Positions 32,304-41,754 are shown, numbered from the stretch's first letter. The stretch is DNA of 46,582 nt from an uncultured Candidatus Melainabacteria bacterium (GCA_937927525.1 CALBDR010000109.1:1-46582), one strand, 5' to 3'. Program-made: numbers and translations. Notes: generated by a model not told the origin, from the letters alone.

Positions 32304-33320
32304 CTATTGACCAACAACTTCTGGTCTTTTATGAGCTTGAAAGTCCATTTGACCTCTTAAAGCTTGACCTACAGATTCGATAGGGTGTACTTTTTCGTTT
32401 GCTCTGATAGCTTTGAAGCTTGCTTGGTTAGCGTTGTTCTCTAAGATCCAGTCACGAGCAAATCTTCCGTCTTGGATATCTTTAAGAACAGCTTTCATAC
32501 GTTCTTTTACAGAAGAGTCTATGACTCTAGGTCCAGATACATAATCTCCGTACTCTGCTGTGTTAGAGATACTATCTCTCATCTTCGCTAAGCCACCTTC
32601 ATAGATTAGATCTACTATTAACTTAACTTCGTGTAAGCACTCAAAGTAAGCCATTTCTTCTGAGTAACCAGCTTCTACTAAAGTTTCGAAACCAGCTTTA
32701 ATAAGTTCAGAAAGACCACCACAAAGAACAGCTTGTTCACCGAAAAGGTCAGTTTCAGTTTCTTCTTTAAATGAAGTCTCGAAAACTCCAGCTCTAGTTC
32801 CACCTACACCTTTAGCGTAAGAAAGAGCTAAGTCTTTAGCAGAACCAGTTATGTCTTGGTAAACTGCGATTAATGCAGGAACTCCAAATCCTTGTTCATA
32901 GACGATTCTTACTCTATGTCCAGGACCTTTAGGTGCTACCATGATTACATCTACGTTCTTCGGAGCGATGATTTGGTTAAAGTGTAAGGAAAAACCGTGA
33001 GCTACCATTAGTGTTTTACCTTCAGTAAGGTGTGGTTTGATTTCAGAATTATAAACTTCAGCGTGCTTCTCATCTGGAAGTAAAATCATGATTACATCAG
33101 CTTCTTTAGAAGCTTCAGCTACTGTTTTAACTTTTAAGCCATCTTTTTCAGCTTTAGCCCAGCTTTTAGAACCTTCATACAAGCCGATACGAACGTCTAC
33201 GCCACTTTCTTCAAGGTTAAGTGCGTGAGCGTGTCCTTGTGAACCATAACCTATTACAGCTACCTTTTTCGCTTGGATAAGGCTTAAATCTGCATCTACT
33301 TCATAGTAAACTCTTTTCAT
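32304..33320 (-). CDS. ilvC: Ketol-acid reductoisomerase IlvC
   Basis: NADPH-dependent enzyme of valine, leucine and isoleucine biosynthesis. It is a class I (short) enzyme of 338 aa. The N-terminal Rossmann motif GYGSQGHAHALNL is at 24-36. The catalytic region is MVAPKGPGHRVR, followed by DLFGEQAVLCGGLSELI and the C-terminal knotted domain (YFECLHEVKLIVDLIYEGG). ATG 33320 is preferred to GTG 33326 because TGCTAAAAT ends 7 nt before the ATG. Other ilv genes are not in the window. Confidence 0.95.
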   Translation of the reverse strand: MKRVYYEVDADLSLIQAKKVAVIGYGSQGHAHALNLEESGVDVRIGLYEGSKSWAKAEKDGLKVKTVAEASKEADVIMILLPDEKHAEVYNSEIKPHLTEGKTLMVAHGFSLHFNQIIAPKNVDVIMVAPKGPGHRVRIVYEQGFGVPALIAVYQDITGSAKDLALSYAKGVGGTRAGVFETSFKEETETDLFGEQAVLCGGLSELIKAGFETLVEAGYSEEMAYFECLHEVKLIVDLIYEGGLAKMRDSISNTAEYGDYVSGPRVIDSSVKERMKAVLKDIQDGRFARDWILENNANQASFKAIRANEKVHPIESVGQALRGQMDFQAHKRPEVVGQ

Positions 33321-33333
33321 TTGCACTATTTTA
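33321..33333 (-). promoter_or_regulatory. ilvC -10 element and leaderless start region
   Basis: Minus-strand TAAAAT (33333-33328), preceded by TGC, then 7 nt (AGTGCAA) and ATG 33320. No Shine-Dalgarno. Confidence 0.5.
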
Positions 33334-33355
33334 GCAGATATAGGCTTATGAATGC

Positions 33356-34606
33356 CTAAATACTAATCAAATACCTAGTCCTAAAGTCATGATCAATCAT
33401 GGTTTTGACGATATGTGACAGTTCAGAAATCTCTTTTAAACCACTAGCTGATTTTTTGTTTTCTACAAAGATAGCTTTATAAAAATCTGTGGTGTCAGGG
33501 TTATAGAAGCTATATGGGCGTGATGCTACTGTAATTTTATCTAAATAGTATTCAGGATTAAGATCCTTAGATTTTAGGTATTTAAGTTTTTCTTCTTTAA
33601 GCTTATTAAATTCTTCGTCTGTTTCATATTTTGTAGCTTTGAAGAGTTTTCTATGGAGAAATCTATTAGAAAGATCTCTTAAAACCGTATCCTTTTCACG
33701 TGCCCAGTGCTTAATATGATGCCAGACCATAGAATCATCGATTTCAATAAAATCTAAAGTATCCATATTTCCTTGTTTGCTAAGCCAGTTAAACATCGGC
33801 TGCTCTAAGAAAGCGATCTTCTTACTTTTAAGTAGTAATTTTACTCTTTCGAAGAGTTTTTTGAACATAATGTCACTAGCTATGCACTTTTTATGGAGGT
33901 AAACCTGAAGGTACATCGAGTATCTAGCATAGAGATAGTCTTCCACTGCAAGTGTGCCTTTACCTTCAAAGACTGAAAGACAGTCGTGTTCATTATTTAA
34001 AGTGATACTGCTAATAACTCTTTCTAGATCAAAGTTCCCATAGTTTGTACCAGTGAAGTGACTGTCTCTTAGTAAATAGTCAAAACGATCACAGTCAATC
34101 TGTCCGCTTACTATACTGGATAAGAATTTCACAGGATAAGTTTTCTTGAGAACTGCTGAAACCTTTTCTGCAAGCTTAGATGAGTGTTTGCCTAAAATTT
34201 GATTTACTTCTGTTCTTTTATCTAAAATGATTTTATGAGTGAAGAATTCGTGTTTAACATCTAAAATATCTTCACAGCTGTGACTAAAAGGTCCATGCCC
34301 TAAATCATGTAATAGTGCAGCCACTAAAACGAGTAAGCGAAACTCTTCTATCTCTTCTTCAGATGCTTCGATTTTATCTTCTAAATGCTTAAACATTTTC
34401 CTCGCTACATGCATAGTTCCTATGCTGTGTTGGAACCTAGATGCTTCAGCACCATGATAAGTAAACCAACCAGTTCCTAGCTGTCTAATCCATCTTAATC
34501 TCTGCATTTCACGGCTATCTATAAGATCGATAAGGAGTTTTTCTATCTCATTATTAGAATCAAGGTTAATTTCACTGTGGATTGGATCTCTATAAGTCCG
34601 GGACAT
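33356..34606 (-). CDS. HD-domain phosphohydrolase (dNTPase-like, COG1078 type)
   Basis: Metal-dependent HD phosphohydrolase related to dGTPase/SAMHD1-like enzymes. From ATG 34606 it begins MSRTYRDPIHSEINL. Metal and active-site residues are visible: His60 in SRFQHSIGTMHVAR, His100-Asp101 in LLHDLGHGPFSHS with His104 and His109, and the later Asp in QIDCDRFDYLLRD. The length of 416 aa suits the family. The start is set by a -35 TTGATT / -10 TAGAAT promoter just upstream; a TTG start at 34642 would be the -35 itself. The substrate (dNTP or other nucleotide) is inferred. Confidence 0.85.
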   Translation of the reverse strand: MSRTYRDPIHSEINLDSNNEIEKLLIDLIDSREMQRLRWIRQLGTGWFTYHGAEASRFQHSIGTMHVARKMFKHLEDKIEASEEEIEEFRLLVLVAALLHDLGHGPFSHSCEDILDVKHEFFTHKIILDKRTEVNQILGKHSSKLAEKVSAVLKKTYPVKFLSSIVSGQIDCDRFDYLLRDSHFTGTNYGNFDLERVISSITLNNEHDCLSVFEGKGTLAVEDYLYARYSMYLQVYLHKKCIASDIMFKKLFERVKLLLKSKKIAFLEQPMFNWLSKQGNMDTLDFIEIDDSMVWHHIKHWAREKDTVLRDLSNRFLHRKLFKATKYETDEEFNKLKEEKLKYLKSKDLNPEYYLDKITVASRPYSFYNPDTTDFYKAIFVENKKSASGLKEISELSHIVKTMIDHDFRTRYLISI

Positions 34607-34642
34607 ATATATAAATTCTACCTGACTCTCTTCTTTAATCAA
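34607..34642 (-). promoter_or_regulatory. Promoter of the HD phosphohydrolase gene
   Basis: Minus strand: -35 TTGATT (34642-34637), 16-bp spacer, -10 TAGAAT (34620-34615), 8 nt, ATG 34606. Confidence 0.65.
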
Positions 34643-34742
34643 TTTTTAACTCTAATTTGTTTAATTTAATATGTGTGTTAGTTTTAGGATTTGCTGAAAA
34701 ATGAAAAATTTAAGCAAAGTCTATTCAATGTGGGTGTAATAA

Positions 34743-35105
34743 ATGGAATTAAATCAAGTTGAAAGTGGTGTTATTGCTGCAGATTATCAAAAAAAGAATC
34801 TTTTTATAGATTTAGAAACAGAAGATGTTCATGCAGATGAAGTCATAAATTTAGAAGAAATGCTTGAAGAAGAAGCAAAGAAAGAAGAAAAGTCTGCGGA
34901 AGAGCAACAACTAGATTCTGCTATCGGTAGTCATAGGTCTTTTGCTTCTTTGTATAGATCTTTGGCTATGAGGGCGATGGATATGAGTATTTTTAGTGAT
35001 GATGAGTTTAAAGGCTGGGATTATTTAGTCGCTGGTTTTACTGATACTATGGACTTGCATTTAGAGGCTATCTCAGAGCTTGCGGCACAGAAAAGTAGCT
35101 TTTAG
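34743..35105 (+). CDS. Hypothetical acidic protein (120 aa)
   Basis: Not recognised. The acidic N-terminal half has a Glu/Lys-rich helix (LEEMLEEEAKKEEKSAEEQQ). The helical C-terminal half contains SFASLYRSLAMRAMDMSIFS and AGFTDTMDLHLEAISELA. No signal peptide or membrane helix. Upstream GTGGGTG may serve as a weak ribosome site. It lies in a stretch of orphans next to flagellar genes; no function can be assigned. Confidence 0.6.
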   Translation: MELNQVESGVIAADYQKKNLFIDLETEDVHADEVINLEEMLEEEAKKEEKSAEEQQLDSAIGSHRSFASLYRSLAMRAMDMSIFSDDEFKGWDYLVAGFTDTMDLHLEAISELAAQKSSF

Positions 35106-35254
35106 GACTTAATTTACGAAAATTTACACTCCTTAATCTTTTCTTAACAATTGCATGCTAAGATTAAATTTACTTAGTTTTTTTAGGTTTCATCTACAAA
35201 GAAGTGGAAATATAAAGAAATTTGGGAAAAAAGTTAAGGAGAGGTTAAAAAATT

Positions 35255-35308
35255 ATGTCAAATCTTATAACCACTAATCTTTATATCATCAAAGGGATAA
35301 CGAAGTAA
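35255..35308 (+). CDS. Possible 17-aa leader peptide
   Basis: Short frame MSNLITTNLYIIKGITK with a strong Shine-Dalgarno (AGGAGAGG, about 10 nt before ATG). Its TAA overlaps the ATG of the following gene (TAATG), so it could couple or regulate translation of that gene. The upstream 35106-35254 region is AT-rich with an extended -10-like TGC-TAAGAT at 35159-35164 and an 8-bp inverted repeat TTAATCTT/AAGATTAA. Confidence 0.4.
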   Translation: MSNLITTNLYIIKGITK

Positions 35309-35898
35309 TGAATGATGGTAGAGTAGGTGAAAATAATTTTAATTCAGGAAGAGGCAAGCTTCAAGTAGGTGGTGCTAATGGTACAGGAAAGATAAGTGGT
35401 CAATCTAATGAAAATCCTCAGCATGTAAAAAATGATAGAAGTACTGAAAGTGCATCAGGAGTAACTGGAACGGGCGTACCTGTTACTGCTGGGATGCTTA
35501 AGGCACAAAATTTTACAACTAAACCGGATTTAAAGGTTATAACTGGTGGCTCCAATAATGTAATAAATGCCGAAACAAGATTTAGACCAGTAACTGGTCA
35601 TCCTATCGATGAGCAACTCAAAGATTTAAACACTATTAAAGGTTATGAAAGACTTGAAAAGCAAGCAAAGTCCAAACAAAAACCAGATTCAGGTATTTTA
35701 GTTCTTAAAGGTCCAGAATTTGATCAGGCTTTAGAGGAAAGGCTTACAAATTTATCTACTGTTACCCCTCAAGAGCATATTCAAGCCATAAAAGCAAGAA
35801 ATACTACTCTTGATAATTCAACAGGAAGTGTTGGTGCTAAGCCTCCTACTACTGCTGAATTGATAAAAATGTTTCACTCTGACTCAGAAACCGCATAA
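35308..35898 (+). CDS. Hypothetical polar protein (196 aa)
   Basis: Not recognised. Hydrophilic, Asn/Gly/Ser/Thr-rich N-terminus (NDGRVGENNFNSGRGKLQVG) that is probably disordered. Short helices occur in the C-terminal half (DEQLKDLNTIKGYERLEKQA; PEFDQALEERLTNLS). No signal peptide. A ribosome site AAGGGA precedes the ATG, inside the upstream leader frame. Composition resembles exported flagellar-type substrates, but there is no diagnostic motif. An intrinsic terminator follows. Confidence 0.6.
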   Translation: MNDGRVGENNFNSGRGKLQVGGANGTGKISGQSNENPQHVKNDRSTESASGVTGTGVPVTAGMLKAQNFTTKPDLKVITGGSNNVINAETRFRPVTGHPIDEQLKDLNTIKGYERLEKQAKSKQKPDSGILVLKGPEFDQALEERLTNLSTVTPQEHIQAIKARNTTLDNSTGSVGAKPPTTAELIKMFHSDSETA

Positions 35899-35933
35899 AA
35901 ATTCTCTTTTCTCCCACTAATCCTATTTTAAAA

Positions 35934-35964
35934 AAATACCTGCCCATTTGGGCAGGTATTTAGA
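35934..35964. terminator. Intrinsic terminator after the 196-aa gene
   Basis: 12-bp stem AAATACCTGCCC/GGGCAGGTATTT with a 4-nt loop, flanked by A and T runs. Confidence 0.85.
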
Positions 35965-36176
35965 TTTTGGTAGAACCATTTAAGATTTTCTGAGCTTGTG
36001 AATTAATTTGGTATGGTAGCCTCCATTTCTTTTTTCAGTTATCCTAAATGGTACTTGGTGCTATGGCATTGAGCAATTATCTTGATAATATATTGCCCGT
36101 TATTTCTCATAAAAGCTTTCAACTGTTTAGACTAATTAATGTATAAGTATAGGTTCATAAAATTTAGTTTTACGAA

Positions 36177-36421
36177 TATAGTTAACCTCCAAAGTTTCCC
36201 TAAGAATAAGGTGATAAAAATCTTGCTTTCGGGGCAGTAGCCAGTTCGGATTAATAATATAATTTCAATGAATTGAAATTATTCCAAAGCTCAAACCGAT
36301 AAGCAAGCTTCATATCACTCTTATTCTTAGGGGATCTCAAAGGTTCAAAATTGACCAATGGTAGCCCAATCAACATTGATTGGGATTTATTTAATTGATT
36401 GAACTTTGGAGGTTTACTATA
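36177..36421. repeat. Nested-palindrome element (245 bp), MITE or structured RNA
   Basis: Outer arms 36177-36196 and 36402-36421 pair over 20 bp with one mismatch (core AACCTCCAAAGTT). Inside, CCCTAAGAATAAG-GTGATA (36198-36216) pairs with 36314-36333 (one bulge). CTTGCTT-TCGG (36222-36232) pairs with 36296-36307, and a central hairpin ATAATTTCAAT/ATTGAAATTAT sits at 36259-36282. A separate 8-bp hairpin CCCAATCA/TGATTGGG (36365-36384) lies in the 3' arm. No coding frame. It lies in the 602-bp gene-free stretch 35899-36500; the remainder shows only a 32-codon frame without a ribosome site. Confidence 0.7.
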
Positions 36422-36500
36422 ATTGTTCACTAGGGCTTTTATCCTGAGTCCTCATATTAAAATATTTATTTTCTCTCTTAAGCTCTTCTTAATTTAACTC

Positions 36501-37424
36501 GTGCAAAAGATCTACATGAAAGAATTCGCGGTAGATTATGTAGTGGAAGAAATTGTTGCACGTGTCAACCAAAAAAGGGATACACCACTAGCAGAAGACG
36601 AACAAATGTCTATTAGGGATAAAATTTCTGCATGGTCAAATAGATATGAAAGAGACGATATGGTATCTCAGTTAGAATTTACTACTGGCTGGGAATTAGA
36701 TTCATTGCCAGAGCTTTCTGATCCGCAATTAAAATATGATATTAAAAAAGCTCTATGGCATGTAAATCCTAGAGAAAGATTAGGAAGAGATCTTAAAAAG
36801 TTTTTCAAAAAAAATAAATTTGGTAATTCTTTACAAGAAAGTAGAAAGGAAGAAATTTATGATTTAATCAGAAATGATTTATATCTTCCGCATGATACTA
36901 AAGTAGAGATAGTGCCGAATGTTTTAGCTTCAGCTTTAGATGAGGATGAAAATATCCATGTGAGCCTAGGTAATAATTTTCAAAAATATTTAGTTCACTA
37001 TAATAGTGATCATGAGTCTTTCGATAAAATCTTTAAGTTAGATCCGAATGGTGAACTTGAAGAAATGAATTCTAGAAAGATTCTTCAGAGCTTTGCAGAT
37101 TTTGATCATAAGATCTCTGCTTTAAAAACTACTATATTTAACTATGGTATTTTTGATCGTTTTATGGCTACTCTAGATTCGATTGATAAGGTAGATTTAG
37201 AGGCAGCAATCACAGAAGAAGGATATTTAGTATTAGCTACATATAATACTAGTAGTGCTTTTACTCTTCATTATACAGAAATTAATGCAAATGGAAGAGT
37301 GAACTGGAAGAGTATCACAGCAAGTCGTTATGGTGACAAAGCTATTGAAACTAAAGATTTAAAACAGGATCCTAATGGACAGTATTACTTCAAAGGACAA
37401 CCTTTGGTTCCTTTAAAGTTTTAG
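36501..37424 (+). CDS. Hypothetical protein (307 aa)
   Basis: Not recognised. Soluble, mixed alpha/beta. Charged helices in the N-terminal 150 residues (MKEFAVDYVVEEIVARVNQK; DLKKFFKKNKFGNSLQ) are followed by a probable beta-rich C-terminus (LEAAITEEGYLVLATYNTSS; FTLHYTEINANGRVNWKSI). No signal peptide. The start is GTG 36501, with ATG 36516 as an alternative; neither has a clear ribosome site. The 3' end overlaps the convergent RND permease gene by 35 bp. Confidence 0.65.
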   Translation: MQKIYMKEFAVDYVVEEIVARVNQKRDTPLAEDEQMSIRDKISAWSNRYERDDMVSQLEFTTGWELDSLPELSDPQLKYDIKKALWHVNPRERLGRDLKKFFKKNKFGNSLQESRKEEIYDLIRNDLYLPHDTKVEIVPNVLASALDEDENIHVSLGNNFQKYLVHYNSDHESFDKIFKLDPNGELEEMNSRKILQSFADFDHKISALKTTIFNYGIFDRFMATLDSIDKVDLEAAITEEGYLVLATYNTSSAFTLHYTEINANGRVNWKSITASRYGDKAIETKDLKQDPNGQYYFKGQPLVPLKF

Positions 37425-39009
37425 TGATAACTTTCTTTCGATTGAAAATGGCATAAGTGCATGGTACGACATAAAGTGTAAGAATGGTTGAGAAGATCAT
37501 TCCTGAAACTATTGCAACGCCAAGGCTTTGACGGGATTGAGAGCCTACGCCTAAAGCTAGAGCAATAGGCATGATGCCAATCACTGTGGAAAATGCTGTC
37601 ATAAGTATAGGTCTTAATCTTAGTCTGCAAGCTTCTTTTATAGCTTCTTGGAGAGGCATTTTTTCTTTTAATTGTTCTATAAACTCTACTAGTAAAATTC
37701 CATTTTTTGATGCCATACCAATTAGCATTATGATTCCGATCTGGCTGTAGATATTTATACTTATGTTTTTAAATTGTGGGATAACGAATTGGATCCAGAA
37801 GGGCGCCCCAAGACTTATGGCAAACTGGGTTATAAGTGGAAATAAACTAAAAAACGCTATTCCAATTAAAGCTCCAGTGATAGCTAGAGGCACTGTCGAC
37901 ATTATGACTATCGGATTTTTAAAACTTTCAAATTGACCTGCTAGAAAGAGATAAGCGAAGACTAAAGCTATTAGGAAAGTATAATAAAGTGCGACGTTAC
38001 TGTCTTTCTCCTCTCTAGAAGTGCCTTTGTAATCCACCTCGAAGTCTATAGGTAAATTCTCCTCAGCATCAATCATTTTAAATATTAGCTCTTCCAAATC
38101 AGCTAAGCCCTCTGACGGAGGAACTCCTGGAATCGGAGCTGCTTCTACAGTTACTGCTCTTCTTCTATTGAAATGATTCCATTCTTCTACTCCCACCTTA
38201 GGAAGAACCGTAATTAAGTTAGAGAGTGGGACTAGGATCCCTGATCCTGCGCGAATACCGACTTCACCTAGTTTTCTGATTTCATTTTTTTCATTTTTTG
38301 GAAGTTTTGCGATAACTTTATAATTCTCACCTTCTAAATTAAATTCGGTAAGATCGTCTCCTGAAAAGAGAATCTCTAGAGTTCTTGATATCTCTTGCAT
38401 ACTAATCCCAAGTTCTCTTGCCTTGTCTCGATTTATTCTTAGATCAAGTTCAGGCTTGTCAAAGCTAAGGTCAGATTTGGAGAAAATCAGTCTAGGAAGT
38501 CTATTGGCTTCTTTTAAAACCTTTTCACTAAACTTAGAAAGAAATTCTATGTTTTGACTTTTTAAGACTATCTGTATCGGTAATGAACCAAAACCACTGT
38601 CAGGACCTGATTTTGGGAAAATTGGTAAGACGAAAGCTTCTGGGATTTCTTGGAATTTAGCAAATAAAGGTCCAGCTATGCCGAAGACGTCTTTGGATCT
38701 TTGATCCCAATCTAAAAGTCTATTAATAATTATTCCAGTAGTAACCTTACCTGGAGCGTCTCTACCAAAGGCCGCTACGGAGATTACAGTCTCAACTTCA
38801 GGGATTTTAGTAAGAATATTTTCTGCTTTGCGGATTTGCTCATCTAAGTAATCTAAATTACTGCCTCTTCTAGTCTGTAAGATGGTTAGGAAAGATCCTC
38901 TATCTTCATTAGGTATAAAGTCTTTAGGGCTGCTTTGGAATAAAAATACAGCGACTAATATGGAAATAATAATACTAGAAAGGGTTATAGTCCATTTGGA
39001 TTTTAAAGC
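37390..39009 (-). pseudogene. Efflux RND permease, C-terminal half (frameshifted)
   Basis: Continuation of the permease whose first half ends at 39003. The frame is open from 39009 and begins LKSKWTITLSSIIISILVAV, the expected start of the second transmembrane half (TM7). It is followed by the conserved SPKDFIPNEDRGSF, the periplasmic pore region and TM8-12 with GIMLIGMASKNGILLVEFIE. There is no start codon between 39009 and ATG 38400, so this half cannot be made independently as a complete unit. Adding a single T to the TTT run on the coding strand would join both halves as SISELLKSKW. A sequencing error, a real mutation or slippage at the run are all possible. Confidence 0.8.
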
Positions 39010-40592
39010 TCAGAGATACTGCTTGCGTAGTTGTTCTCAAGTGATTTGAAAAAGTTTTCTGAAGCATTATATAAACCTCTGAAAATTGTATTTTTCTGAG
39101 CTGTGTCTCTATCAGCATTTGCTCGAAGTATTTTTGAGCAAAGCATAGGCGCTAAAGTAAGCGCTACAAAAGATGAGATTATAGTAGCAAAACAAAGTGA
39201 AAACGCAAACTCAGAGAGTAATCTACCTGTAATTCCACTCATGAAACCTACAGGTAGGAATATTGAGATTAAAACGAGAGTGGTAGCAATAACAGCAAGA
39301 GTAATCTCTTTAGTTCCTTCACTGGCCGCGAGTTTAGGATCATAACCTTCTTCTATCTTTCTGTAGATGTTTTCTAAAACGACGATGGAGTCATCGACTA
39401 CTATCCCGACAGCGATGATTAAACCTAAAAGGGTCATGAGGTTTACCGTGAAACCTAGAATAGTAAGCCCACCCATAACCCCGATTAAACTAACAGGAAT
39501 GGCGACACCGGGAATTAAAGTACTTCTAATATTTCTTAAAAATATAAAGATGATTAATAAAACGAGAAGGCTAGAGAAAATTACAGTACTGTAAAGATCA
39601 TCTATACTAAATCTAATAAATTTAGCAGCATCGTAACCTACTTTTAAACTTATATCATCTGAGATTTTTCCTTCAAGCTCTTTGATTCTTTTATGAACTT
39701 CATCTGAAATTTTTACGGTATTAGCTTTAGATTGTCTAACAATCCCAAGTCCAAAACCTCTTTCACCATTAAAACGAACAAAGCCTCTATCATTCTCCGC
39801 CCCGAGACGAACTTCTGCTATATCTTTTAGTTTAATAATATTTCTTCCCTTCTCAGCTACTATCATTTCTGAGTAGGCTTCGATAGTTTTTAATGTCGCA
39901 TCGACGCGAACACTAAATTCCTGTCTTTCAGACTCTATAAGTCCTCCAGGAAGCTCTATGTTATTTGCTTTTAAAGCTCTGTCTAAATCTGTTACTGTGA
40001 GATCATAATAGCTAAGTCTCTTAGGGTCTAGGAAAATCTGAATTGATTTTCTACGCTCCCCACCAAAGATAACTTTACTTACTCCATCTATAGTCTGAAA
40101 ATAATCTTTAATATTCTTTTCTACATAGTCAGCTAATTCTAGTAAATCCTTTTCTGTAGATTTAACCATAACCCATAAAATCGGGCTTGCATCCGCTTCT
40201 GCCTTTGCTATTTGAGGTTTGTCGGTGTTGTCAGGTAGCTGAAACTCTATCCTAGAGATTTTTTCTCTAACATCCTGTGCGCCTATGTCTATATCTTTAC
40301 TAAGCTTAAACTCGACTATGACTTGGCTTACCTGATCTCTACTCGTAGAAGTTATGCTTCGAATCCCTTCTATACTTGTAAGTTCTTCTTCTATGATGTC
40401 AGTAACTTCACCTTCGACCACATCAGCATTTGCACCAGGGTAAACAGTTGTAACTGTAACGATAGGTGCATCTATATCAGGATATTCTCTAACAGGGAGT
40501 TTTACAAAGGAGATTAAACCTGTGAGTATGATTAACAGTGAAAAAACTGTTGAGAGTACTGGTCTTTTAATCGATAAATCACTTATGGTCAT
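39003..40592 (-). pseudogene. Efflux RND permease, N-terminal half (HAE1/AcrB-like, frameshifted)
   Basis: Inner-membrane proton-driven pump subunit of a tripartite exporter. The first half (529 aa) contains TM1 (RPVLSTVFSLLIILTGLISF) and REYPDIDAPIVTVTTVYPGA. The TM4 proton-relay aspartates are in GIVVDDSIVVLENIYRK, and the segment FLPVGFMSGITGRL follows. It stops at TAA 39003, exactly at the junction to TM7. The 3' half continues in the -1 frame (37390-39009); the total would be about 1,065 aa, normal for the HAE1 group. It starts 3 nt after the adaptor gene, forming an operon. Drug, lipid or metal substrate cannot be told from sequence. Confidence 0.85.
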
Positions 40593-40595
40593 GGA

Positions 40596-41627
40596 TTACT
40601 TAGGTCCTTGTTTAGCGGCTTCTTCTGAAGGGATGAGCTTTGCTCCTGGATAAATGCTGAATAGACCAGCATAAACTATTGGGTCATCAGCTTCTATACC
40701 TTCAGTTATTTCTACTATTCCTGGTTTTCTGATGCCAGTTTTAACCACTCTTCTATCTGCGACATAAAAACCTTCTTCTTCGGCTGGAGAAGCAAGGTAA
40801 ATAAACTCTTCACCTTGCTCTAAGAATAGAGCCTCCTCTCTCACCAAGATTGCATTTTTTTTGTCTTTTACCTTCTGTTTTACTTTCATGAATTGATTTG
40901 GTTTTAAATCTTTCGGGTTAGAGACTAAACTTGCGCGCACTAGAATGGCTCTAGTTTCTTTGTTTACTATAGGAGAGATAAAGTCTACTTTCGCTAGAAA
41001 AACCTCTTTCGGGTAAACGGATGTTCGCAGTTCTATTGTCTGCCCAAGTTTTATATATGGGATCAATTTTTCAGGAACACTGTAGGAGACCCTCATTGGG
41101 TTAATGCTCACCAAATCCATTATTCGATCTCCCACTCGAACAAAATCACCAGGATCAATATCTATTTTCCCGACTATCCCTGAACTTAGGGCTTTAATTC
41201 GCAGCCTATCTAGATCTGCTTCTAATCTCTCTAAAGTAGCTTTATAGGTCAAATACTCAAGCTTAGATATCGCACCTTCATCAAAGAGTTTTTTATATGA
41301 ATCATAGTCTGCTTTTGCTTTTGCTAAGTCAGCTAACGTATCTTCCGCTTTAATATTTACAAGTGCCTGCCCTTGATTAACCCATTGTCCTTCTTCTACT
41401 AGAATCTGTTGAACTTGACCATCTCTCTCAGCTGAAATCACAATTTCACGGTTCGCCTTAAGCTCGGCTACCGTTTCAAAGTATTGCTCTAAATCCATCA
41501 ACTTCGCTTCCTCAAACTTAATAGCGATCGGTCTTTGTGGTTTTGGAGGAGGGTCTTTTTTTGAACAAGAGTTAAGGCTAAGAATTAGCAAGATACTTGT
41601 TAGAATAGTAAGAGGTAGTTTAGACAT
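40596..41627 (-). CDS. Efflux RND transporter periplasmic adaptor lipoprotein (HlyD/AcrA family)
   Basis: Adaptor linking the RND pump to an outer-membrane channel. The lipoprotein signal has lipobox LSLNSC (Cys21) followed by a Pro/Lys linker. A split lipoyl domain shows ISAERDGQVQQILVEEGQWV and LRIKALSSGIVGKIDIDPGD around an alpha-hairpin (LADLAKAKADYDSYKKLFDE). Beta-barrel and membrane-proximal domains complete the 343 aa. First gene of the operon; the permease follows after 3 nt. No outer-membrane TolC-like gene is in the window. Confidence 0.9.
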   Translation of the reverse strand: MSKLPLTILTSILLILSLNSCSKKDPPPKPQRPIAIKFEEAKLMDLEQYFETVAELKANREIVISAERDGQVQQILVEEGQWVNQGQALVNIKAEDTLADLAKAKADYDSYKKLFDEGAISKLEYLTYKATLERLEADLDRLRIKALSSGIVGKIDIDPGDFVRVGDRIMDLVSINPMRVSYSVPEKLIPYIKLGQTIELRTSVYPKEVFLAKVDFISPIVNKETRAILVRASLVSNPKDLKPNQFMKVKQKVKDKKNAILVREEALFLEQGEEFIYLASPAEEEGFYVADRRVVKTGIRKPGIVEITEGIEADDPIVYAGLFSIYPGAKLIPSEEAAKQGPK

Positions 41628-41754
41628 GGCTTAAGTCTCTATGATAGCTTAGATCAGTTAATCTTCCTATGTTCATGCATTTCTTCCAGAAATTTGTATA
41701 AGGAAACGGTGAAAAATATTAAATCATGTATTTTTCAAACTAAAAATAAAGAAA

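Noticed and set aside
36048..36146. 32-codon frame beginning MVLGAMALSNYL in the gene-free stretch
   Set aside because: No ribosome site, no promoter at leaderless distance, and very short; chance frame cannot be excluded.
36336..36360. tRNA-like T-loop (GGTTCAAAATTGACC)
   Set aside because: No matching acceptor, D or anticodon stems around it; it is part of the nested-palindrome element.
39000..39012. Programmed -1 ribosomal frameshift in the RND permease
   Set aside because: There is no X-XXY-YYZ slippery heptamer in the zero frame before the stop; a missing T in a T run explains the break more simply.
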